This document shows positions 55,553-64,000 of a stretch of DNA of 64,000 bases, in pieces. Every line of letters starts with the position of its first letter. The first letter of the stretch is position 1. Origin of the DNA: Panorpa germanica (lineage: Eukaryota; Arthropoda; Insecta; Mecoptera; Panorpidae); NCBI GenBank assembly GCA_963678705.1, contig OY783214.1, forward strand, positions 1,550,001-1,614,000, read 5' to 3'. Under the pieces are notes generated by a model. It worked only from the letters and a program-made list of their open reading frames with translations. It had not been told where the DNA came from and did not search any database. The translations under genes and the position numbers were made by a program.

Positions 55553-56165
55553 CTAGAGTTTACCCCCGTCGCAATGCGACGTCTTTTTGGCGTGTATAAT
55601 TACAATCCAATAAAATAAATCGTAATTACATTTTATATTTAATTTTTTTTTAAATTGAAATAATAAACTCGCACAATAATAAAATAATTTTTCAATTTAT
55701 CAAAATAAAAAATATTTTCAATTTATGCGTTATTTGACCAACTTTTTTTTAAAATTTGGGATTTTTTTTTCGGTTCGTAAATAAGTTACCAAGGTTAGCC
55801 TGTATACAAAATTTCAACATTTTAGCACAATTTTTACTCTCGGCAAATACTACGCCCGTGCCCACAAATAAATTTTTTTTTATTAATAATATACTTAATT
55901 ATCCTGGAATCCAGAATATGAACCTTCTTCAAAGTTCCCTACCGGGCCCCCGAATTTCTTCAACCCCCCCCCTTTTCCAATTTTTAAATTTCTAATTTAT
56001 GAGAAATGTCAGCAATAAATACTTTAATACACATGCATAATTCCAACTTTCTATCTTTTATAAATTAAAAGTAATACAGCAAAAAAACGCTCACTTTGTT
56101 TCCAATTTTTCCTAAACTACGGGTTTATATAAAGTTCAGGGAAAAATCCGAGGACGCCAAAATAT
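55553..56165 (-). mobile_element. Antisense Helitron, 5' part replaced by a satellite
   Basis: On the minus strand the element ends with the hairpin CGTCGC-ATT-GCGACG then GGGTAAACTCTAG at 55553. It matches the 3' ~600 bp of the Helitrons at 4097-4950 and 23544-24247 up to GGCGTCCTCGG (minus strand, ~56150). The 5' part that should follow is replaced by the TATATTTA array. Confidence 0.85.
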
Positions 56166-56167
56166 TT

Positions 56168-57680
56168 ATATTAATACTTATAAATTTATATATTTATATT
56201 TATATATTTATATATTTATATATTTATATATTTATATATTTATATATTTATATATTTATATATTTATATATTTATATATATATATATATTTATATATTTA
56301 TATATTTATATATTTATATATTTATATATTTATATATTTATATATTTATATATTTATATATTTATATATTTATATATTTATATATTTATATATTTATATA
56401 TTTATATATTTATATATTTATATATTTATATATTTATATATTTATATATTTATATATTTATATATTTATATATTTATATATTTATATATTTATATATTTA
56501 TATATTTATATATTTATATATTTATATATTTATATATTTATATATTTATATATTTATATATTTATATATTTATATATTTATATATTTATATATTTATATA
56601 TTTATATATTTATATATTTATATATTTATATATTTATATATTTATATATTTATATATTTATATATTTATATATTTATATATTTATATATTTATATATTTA
56701 TATATTTATATATTTATATATTTATATATTTATATATTTATATATTTATATATTTATATATTTATATATTTATATATTTATATATTTATATATTTATATA
56801 TTTATATATTTATATATTTATATATTTATATATTTATATATTTATATATTTATATATTTATATATTTATATATTTATATATTTATATATTTATATATTTA
56901 TATATTTATATATTTATATATTTATATATTTATATATTTATATATTTATATATTTATATATTTATATATTTATATATTTATATATTTATATATTTATATA
57001 TTTATATATTTATATATTTATATATTTATATATTTATATATTTATATATTTATATATTTATATATTTATATATTTATATATTTATATATTTATATATTTA
57101 TATATTTATATATTTATATATTTATATATTTATATATTTATATATTTATATATTTATATATTTATATATTTATATATTTATATATTTATATATTTATATA
57201 TTTATATATTTATATATTTATATATTTATATATTTATATATTTATATATTTATATATTTATATATTTATATATTTATATATTTATATATTTATATATTTA
57301 TATATTTATATATTTATATATTTATATATTTATATATTTATATATTTATATATTTATATATTTATATATTTATATATTTATATATTTATATATTTATATA
57401 TTTATATATTTATATATTTATATATTTAAATATTTATATATTTATATAATTATATATTTATATATTTATATATTTATATATTTATATAGTTATATATTTA
57501 TATATTTATATATTTATATATTTAAATATTTATATATTTATATATTTATATATTTATATATTTATATATTTATATATTTATATATTTATATATTTATATA
57601 TTTATATATTTATATATTTATATATTTATATATTTATATATTTATATATTTATATATTTATATATTTATATATTTATTAA
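56168..57680 (+). repeat. (TATATTTA)n giant microsatellite
   Basis: About 189 copies of an 8-bp unit (TATATTTA), very uniform, with a few variants near 57425-57530. It begins at the break in the antisense Helitron. Confidence 0.95.
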
Positions 57681-57765
57681 ATATATAAATATATAAATAT
57701 ATAAATATTTAAATATATAAATATATAAATTATATATATATTATTATTTATTATTATTATTTGTA
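57681..57765. repeat. Inverted turn between two arrays
   Basis: The unit appears inverted (TAAATATA) for about 50 bp, then AT- and TTA-rich simple sequence leads into the next array. This makes a palindromic joint. Confidence 0.75.
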
Positions 57766-59466
57766 TATATATTTATATGTTTATATGTTTATATGTTTAT
57801 ATGTTTATATGTTTATATGTTTATATGTTTATATGTTTATATGTTTATATGTTTATATGTTTATATGTTTATATGTTTATATGTTTATATGTTTATATGT
57901 TTATATGTTTATATATGTTTATATGTTTATATGTTTATATGTTTATATGTTTATATGTTTATATGTTTATATGTTTATATGTTTATATGTTTATATGTTT
58001 ATATGTTTATATGTTTATATGTTTATATGTTTATATGTTTATATGTTTATATGTTTATATGTTTATATGTTTATATGTTTATATGTTTATATGTTTATAT
58101 GTTTATATGTTTATATGTTTATATGTTTATATGTTTATATGTTTATATGTTTATATGTTTATATGTTTATATGTTTATATGTTTATATGTTTATATGTTT
58201 ATATGTTTATATGTTTATATGTTTATATGTTTATATGTTTATATGTTTATATGCTTATATGCTTATATGTTTATATGTTTATATGTTTATATGCTTATAT
58301 GCTTATATGCTTATATGTTTATATGTTTATATGTTTATATGTTTATATGTTTATATGTTTATATGTTTATATGTTTATATGTTTATATGTTTATATGTTT
58401 ATATGTTTATATGTTTATATGTTTATATGTTTATATGTTTATATGTTTATATGTTTATATGTTTATATGTTTATATGTTTATATGTTTATATGTTTATAT
58501 GTTTATATGTTTATATGTTTATATGTTTATATGTTTATATGTTTATATGTTTATATGTTTATATGTTTATATGTTTATATGTTTATATGTTTATATGTTT
58601 ATATGTTTATATGTTTATATGTTTATATGTTTATATGTTTATATGTTTATATGTTTATATGTTTATATGTTTATATGTTTATATGTTTATATGTTTATAT
58701 GTTTATATGTTTATATGTTTATATGTTTATATGTTTATATGTTTATATGTTTATATGTTTATATGTTTATATGTTTATATGTTTATATGTTTATATGTTT
58801 ATATGTTTATATGTTTATATGTTTATATGTTTATATGTTTATATGTTTATATGTTTATATGTTTATATGTTTATATGTTTATATGTTTATATGTTTATAT
58901 GTTTATATGTTTATATGTTTATATGTTTATATGTTTATATGTTTATATGTTTATATGTTTATATGTTTATATGTTTATATGTTTATATGTTTATATGTTT
59001 ATATGTTTATATGTTTATATGTTTATATGTTTATATGTTTATATGTTTATATGTTTATATGTTTATATGTTTATATGTTTATATGTTTATATGTTTATAT
59101 GTTAATATGTTAATATGTTAATTTGTTTATATGTTTATATGTTTATATGTTTATTTGTTTATATGTTTATATGTTTATATGTTTATATGTTAATATGTTA
59201 ATATGTTTATATGTTTATATGTTTATATGTTATGTTTATATGTTTATATGTTTATATGTTTATATGTTAATATGTTAATATGTTTATATGTTTATATGTT
59301 TATATGTTATGTTTATATGTTTATATGTTTATATGTTTATATGTTTATATGTTTATATGTTTATATGTTAATATGTTTATATGTTTATATGTTTATATGT
59401 TTATATGATTATATGTTTATATGTTTATATGTTTATATGTTTATATGTTTAAATGTTTATATGTGT
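57766..59466 (+). repeat. (TTTATATG)n giant microsatellite
   Basis: About 212 copies of TTTATATG. One unit has a 2-bp gain near 57912. Variant units cluster: ATGCTTAT around 58250-58315 and ATGTTAAT pairs near 59100, 59190 and 59266. A TTATGTTT joint repeats near 59229 and 59306, 77 bp apart, showing a local higher-order unit. Confidence 0.95.
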
Positions 59467-60566
59467 TTGGGCGAATGTAGTGTCCGGGTATTTTACCGTA
59501 AATAGTCAGCAAGTCTTTGAAGTTCGTGAACTTAATATGAATTTAAACGTATATTTATTTTATACAAAATTACACATTGGGGTCGTAAATCCCAACAGAA
59601 TTACACATTTATGCACTTATCCTAATAATTAATAATAATGAATGTATATAAATGTATATGAATGTCTTAATCTATTTATTTTAATATTAAATTGTACTGG
59701 TGCTTAATACTTGTTGTCTCGTTGAGAGCTGGTTTAAAAAGTGAAGATTTTAGTATAATACATTTAACACTTAAAATAGAAAAGAGTGGGGATGAACCCA
59801 TAATACAATTTGTCGTACATAGTTGAACGGAAATAAGTAATAAAATTATTGGTAACTACAAGGCAAGTAAGTCTGGTTTTACATATCACACATTAAAATG
59901 TTTAGGCGGCACTCACTAAAGTTCATTTACACTTTTGCCTTAAAAACATGCAAAATTAGGTTAAATTATAGTTTTATTTTGATGCATGTTTTTGTCCAAT
60001 ATGTTTAAATGTTTAAATGTTTAAGTGTTTATATGTTTATACGTTTAAATGTTTATATGTTTATGCAACCAAAAATGCCTTGCGACCGAAAAATATAGTC
60101 GCTCAAAACGTGTTCAAAACCACTTTAGTTTCGTTCGTGTTGTGTGTTTTTTGTCACTTGTATACACATTCGTTTTTTCACTAACATTACAGTTCCATTC
60201 TCATTCGGTTCGATGAGATTATGAGCTAAGGTTTGCAATCAGTCGCCTCATGTGCTAAGGACCTTAACTATACGCTCTGGTTAATAAAACTAGTGGTGAG
60301 CGATACCTACTGACACTTGAACTGCTGTACAATTAGCATAATTCAAAATTTATCCGTGATTATTGTTACGACGCTTTTAGTATAACGTATGTTTATATCA
60401 TTTTTAATTTTCAGTATTAGGATCAAACGAAAATATATGGTTTAAACCATAAACATAGAAACCTGCATAATAATTTCACCTGAATTCAACAACTTTAAAT
60501 TTTTAAGTAAGATTTTGCAACCGTAAGTACAATACTCAAACGATACATCAATAAAAGTATATTTAC
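59467..60566. other. Intron, partly repeat-like, no gene
   Basis: The 8-bp array ends in GTTTGGGCGAATG, faintly like the Helitron text after its own TATATGTTTGG. A second short run of TTTAAATG/TTTATATG units lies at 60000-60062. No coding frame is recognised; ABCA exon C follows at 60567. Confidence 0.5.
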
Positions 60567-60670
60567 CAAAAATATTAGACTCCAATATCTTCTAAAGCTG
60601 AGAAGTTTGTTTTTGAAAAACAGAAGTTTAAATATTTTCCATTGTGAAACCTCAGGAAGTTTTGCTTTGT
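60567..60670 (-). CDS. ABCA exon C: pre-TM region of TMD2
   Basis: 104 bp between acceptor TATTTTAG and donor GTAAATA. It opens by completing the split codon left by exon B and ends in phase 0, as exon D needs. The product QWKIFKLLFFKNKLLSFRRY then WSLIFL matches the ABCA pattern before TM7: a basic amphipathic segment (KxLLxKRxxxxxR) leading into a membrane helix. This exon lies in otherwise unrecognised intron sequence, so the phase agreement is good support. Confidence 0.75.
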
Positions 60671-61655
60671 CTAAAATAATATACTGTTATGAAAAGTTCG
60701 TAATTAATTAACACGATAATTTTTTTAATTACAACTTATAACGGACATAAATATTACGGTGACTGCTTTTCTTCTAAACATTTTCTGGTACAACATCTAA
60801 GAAATATAAAGTTCAACGCATTTAAAAAAATCGTTAGTAATGAAATATAATGGATGTATGTGATGGTAAGTAATATATCCGGCCTATCATGTTGAAACTG
60901 CTAATTGTATGCTGCACACAGGATGTTTAGGATGCGAAGTTCACTTCGACTAAGAGTTTTTCCTGTATCCTTTATCACCAGTTCTTGAGCCTGTTTGACC
61001 TGTGTGACCTGCTCAATGGTCTTTTTATGTTTCGATCTTCTTTGTTAGACTGTGCTGCACTCTCCACTAATGTTCTTTGATATTTTAAGCGATTGTATTA
61101 GTTCTTTATTGCTGTGCTACTCATTGCTTTGTCCTCAAAGCCTGTATAATCTTTGAGATCGTTTCTACCTGTGAATCGCTAAGCTTTACAGCAAATTTAA
61201 TGCCGTACCATTGTCAATTTCTCTAAAATCTTGTAAACACTATCCAAATGTATTTAGTTACTTTATCATCGGCAAACCGATAATTACAAGAAGGTTCACT
61301 ATGTTGGAAAAAATGAATGTATGCACATAAGAATTGCCTAATCACTTTTACCTTCCTTGCTCTATTTGTTTACCCATAAAATATTACCGTATACTTTTTG
61401 AACAAATCTCGTATTTCTCATAATTTTTTTTTGATCCACTTGAGTAATCTCTTTTGTAACCGAATTTACAAAATTTACTTAAACTAAAAGTAATAAAAAA
61501 ACTGCCTTGCTTAGTACTTTGTTCGTCTGATCAACCTGGATATGCAACAGACTTCAGAAATTTTTTTTTCCAAAATACGAGAAAACAATTGCTCGCCTGG
61601 CAGAAACTCTTATTATAATAGGATTACTATGTGTACATCGTCAATAAATATTTAC
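60671..61655. other. ABCA intron with an unrecognised decayed segment
   Basis: The part at 60880-61290 has a more balanced base composition than usual intron and, on the minus strand, broken frames (for example KTLSRSELRILNILCAAYN). I cannot assign it. It may be an old transposon. Confidence 0.35.
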
Positions 61656-61729
61656 CGGTTTCTCTTGTGGTCAGCATCTTTTCTAACTCTGTCGCAGTGA
61701 GTGACTTTTTCTGTACTGTAGTTTTCAAT
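61656..61729 (-). CDS. ABCA exon B: linker after NBD1
   Basis: 74 bp between acceptor CTTATAG and donor GTAAATA. Phases fit both neighbours. It encodes a polar stretch (LKTTVQKKSLTATELEKMLT...) expected for the variable cytosolic linker between NBD1 and the second transmembrane half. It is separated from exon A by only 93 bp. There is no domain signature of its own; the assignment rests on splice sites and phase. Confidence 0.7.
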
Positions 61730-61822
61730 CTATAAGCATGGAAGAAAAATAATAGAAGGATAAGACTTAATAAAGTTTATTATAAACCATATACATTTTT
61801 AATCTTAGGTAATAATTCTTAC

Positions 61823-61974
61823 GTATTGTAAACTCTTTCCAGGGATGTCTCTGTTATCTGCATATCCTTTATTCCTAAATTTATTTTCTGACTTTCAAAT
61901 ACATTAAAGAAATCTGAAAAATACTTGACATTGTCTACTGGAATTACGTAATGTGCTTCATTTCTCAAGTTGAC
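61823..61974 (-). CDS. ABCA exon A: C-terminal end of NBD1
   Basis: 152 bp. The acceptor TTTCTTAG precedes GTCAACTTG and the donor GTAAGA follows TACAATAC. It encodes VNLRNEAHYVIPVDNVKYFS... ending LGIKDMQITETSLERVYNT. In ABCA transporters NBD1 ends with a segment in which a hydrophobic strand (FGIxxxxxS) is followed by TTLEEVF; the arrangement here is the same with SLERVY. Two bases remain for the next exon. No further 5' exon is recognised between 61975 and 64000. Confidence 0.8.
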
Positions 61975-62639
61975 CTAAGAAAGAAAAAATACAAAACATA
62001 GGTAACATACTTAATGTAATACTTAATACTTAAGGTATACATAGGCCACTGCAATTGATATTTGACTTTATACTAACTTTTTGGAATTGTTTTTTGTATA
62101 TTATTTTTTCTTTATTTAAACTTTGTAAAATAAATAAGGGAAAGATCATATACGAATATTTGTGTCATTTATTCAGTGCTGCAAATTTTTTGCTTCTTTT
62201 TTTGACAAAACCTCTGTTTTTGTTTGTTTCATAACTACAAAAATTTCACAACAAAAAACAGAATAACAAAATTTACTTCAAAATAGATTCTATTTACAGC
62301 TTTTGCAAGCAATGGCATTTACGAAAATTTGATATACGAAACGTTAACTTTGGCCTATAATGCTTGAACCAAAACAATTACCATATCAAAGACAACTATG
62401 AAACAATAAATATATACTATTTTTAAGTACATTTTCATCTTTTTTTGTATTTTTTTTTTATTTTATAACTGTTTCATTCTACCATAGACAGTGAAAGCGA
62501 ACGGTTGTGTTTCTGCTCTATTGTGAATTTTTAATATAAAAAACAACAAAATAGATAAACAATAGACAACAGTCTATTATCTAGAAGAGCACAAAATTCC
62601 TAAGTTAAGCGCATTTTTTACTGCTTATTTATTTTTTTC
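61975..62639. other. Intron, nothing recognised
   Basis: A/T-rich sequence upstream (gene sense) of ABCA exon A. No earlier exon with ABCA similarity was found. Confidence 0.4.
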
Positions 62640-64000
62640 TAAAAATATGATATAGTGAATATATGTAGCAGATAGAGACAAAAAAAGTAAAAGTCGTTGT
62701 GCCGCAGAGAAAACTTGTACCATTGGCCAACGTAGAATTTGTTAAAAATTGGAATGGATTTAAAAGGATAAGGAAATCTAATCCTGATCACCAGCCTAAC
62801 CAGGCTAACTGATTGGGAGGAAAATCCAGTAGCACAAGAAAAATAAATGTAGCACCAAGCCCTTCCAAAGAGGATAGATGAAGCACTCTTCACCTTCAAC
62901 AACAAAACAGCAGCACGAAAGCACAGTACATAAATGTAAGGAAACAGTGAAAACTGCAGTGTATACTAAAGCAGGAAAATGGTTTCAAACAAGAAAATAC
63001 GAGTTGTTAAAAAAAGAATTAAAAAAAGTACAAGCTATAGTTAAAGATTTATAATAACCTTATCCAACACGTATGCAAACAGTGCCGAGAGTAATTTAAT
63101 ATATTAAAACGACGAAAATGAGTTGGCAAAAGAAACGATAGTGTGGGAATAAGAAGAATGGAAGGAACAAAACAAAAACTAGAAAAAAAAAGTAGAAGTG
63201 CCGCATTCATTACCTCATCATCAGACAACAATAATCTAAATAGGGAATTCTTTCACCCCCAAATATTGTAACTACGAAAATCTGCAAAAATTCTTAAACT
63301 AAAAAAACGTTGAGACAAATGTTATGGTTCTAAGAGACAACAGCATAAAAATAAACGTTGCAAATGAGATTTTGTATAGAGTAGCAACCTGAGCATTGAA
63401 GGATATAAAAGCAAGTTGATACACTTTTGAGAACAAGCAGAATAGACCAATAAGGGTTATGGAAAAAGACTTCATTTCTCATGTCTACCAGAAATCCTAC
63501 TGAAGGAACTAAAACAAAAATATTTGTGGTAATAAAAGCGACAAATATCTTAAACAGCAGACACAAAACACCTTTATTTATGTTTATGATAACATTATTA
63601 TGTTTCTACCGTATATTTACTTCATAACGTATTTAAGATAAAATACCGGGGGAGATTGCCAGAATGAAGGTTTACATAGAAGCTGTTAAAAAGCAAAAAT
63701 TCATACCGCAATGCAAGAGATGTCACAATAATTTGGACACACTTGCAAATACTGTAACAATTCTCCACGTTATGTTATATGCAAAAATTAGCACTGGAAC
63801 AAGGAATGCAACAAGCAGGATGCAGCAGTACAAACGTGCACAAATTGTGGATAAAGTGGATAAACGAACTATAGGGAGTGCGTAATAGCGAAAAGTAAAC
63901 AGGAAGAAAGAAACAGAATACAAAAGAAAAGAACTTAACCGACAGATAATCAGGCACAAAGGCCGGTCAGTACAACAATAACAGCAGGCAGGATATATGC
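62640..64000 (+). pseudogene. Jockey-type gag relic, runs off the window
   Basis: Plus-strand fragments near 63190-63250 (RSAAFITSSSDNNNLNREFF) and 63664-63960 resemble a Jockey gag. At the latter, frames combine as VYIEAVKKQKFIPQCKRCHN, then FGHTCKYCNNS-like and PRYVICAKI-like residues, then TCTNCG-like residues, i.e. the zinc-knuckle block with several frameshifts. The element continues beyond 64000. It is decayed; no complete protein is possible. Confidence 0.6.

Larger units (their letters stand above)
17084..61974 (-). other. Host ABCA-family ABC transporter gene, partial
   Basis: Seven minus-strand exons with AG/GT borders join with matching phases into one open frame of about 411 residues. 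The product order is: end of nucleotide-binding domain 1 (ITETSLERVYNT, compare the TTLEEVF hallmark of ABCA proteins), a cytosolic linker, a first transmembrane segment of TMD2, a short extracellular domain (about 220 residues), and the next two membrane segments with the ABCA-like motif AGVRFWTYW. ABCA proteins move lipids or sterols across membranes with ATP. The Walker motifs, NBD2 and the start lie elsewhere. Introns of 21.3, 13.8 and 6.7 kb are full of transposons; the others are small. I infer the gene is, or was recently, functional because no exon has a stop. Confidence 0.85.

Noticed and set aside
54338-59466. CRISPR-like or telomere-like array
   Set aside because: There are no spacers between units, the unit is 8 bp and A/T-only or nearly so, and the setting is a eukaryotic intron. 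Not CRISPR; the unit does not match TTAGG-type insect telomeres.
56096-59505. Very long open frames (up to 530 codons) of Ile/Tyr/Phe or Met/Cys/Tyr/Leu octapeptide repeats
   Set aside because: An 8-bp unit without stops is open in all three frames and reads as an 8-residue repeat. The three frames overlap fully and there is no other coding signal. Satellite artefact.
59467-59990. TIR element beginning TAGTGTCCGGG near 59476
   Set aside because: The possible inverted partner near 59926 (GGCGGCACTCACTA) matches only weakly and no duplication is visible.

Overview
The window is AT-rich nuclear DNA from an arthropod, most likely an insect. The evidence is spliced exons of an animal-type ABCA transporter, insect-type retroelements (a copia element priming on the initiator-tRNA(Met) half site, two errantivirus-like elements with a tRNA(Ser) primer site, Jockey- and I-type LINEs), Helitrons, hAT- and TTAA-type MITEs and long microsatellites. 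Nothing bacterial is present. The species cannot be told from the sequence.

The only host gene I can support lies on the minus strand: an ABCA-family transporter whose seven exons (61823-61974, 61656-61729, 60567-60670, 53454-53835, 52656-52890, 38563-38636, 17084-17299) join with matching splice phases. They run from the end of nucleotide-binding domain 1 into transmembrane domain 2. Earlier and later exons lie outside the window or are not recognised, so most or all of the window is probably intronic.

The rest is nested transposons. 1-13.7 kb: a decayed Jockey RT, a full-length I-like LINE (1271-8631, 15-bp target duplication) with a composite Helitron in its ORF2 (3332-4950), a TIR element (8719-9330) and a copia element (9425-13659) with 195-bp LTRs but no RT catalytic core. 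13.8-17 kb: a hAT transposase relic and an antisense Jockey relic carrying a hAT MITE and a Helitron piece. 17.9-24.4 kb: a Helitron block built of degenerate ~250-bp modules, with two head-to-tail Helitron junctions. 24.6-37.8 kb: a second I-like LINE split by an errantivirus-like element (25021-32289) and, in its 3' region, by an ORF1-only LINE on the minus strand (36049-37809).

39-45.7 kb: a Jockey relic with a TTAA-flanked MITE, then an antisense LINE of another family carrying a foldback and tRNA-SINE-like cluster. 45.7-52.4 kb: a relic of that same LINE family split by a very young errantivirus-like element (45814-51554) with apparently identical 504-bp LTRs, an intact pol, and truncated gag and env. 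54.3-59.5 kb: three giant arrays of related 8-bp units around an antisense Helitron. 62.6-64 kb: another Jockey gag relic.

The most unusual candidate is a macro-domain-like (ADP-ribose-binding) module downstream of the integrase in the first errantivirus-like element (about 29730-30190). Other observations worth checking are the composite and tandem Helitrons, the ORF1-only LINE, the repeats in the errantivirus leader, and the 8-bp satellites that may have been seeded by Helitron ends.
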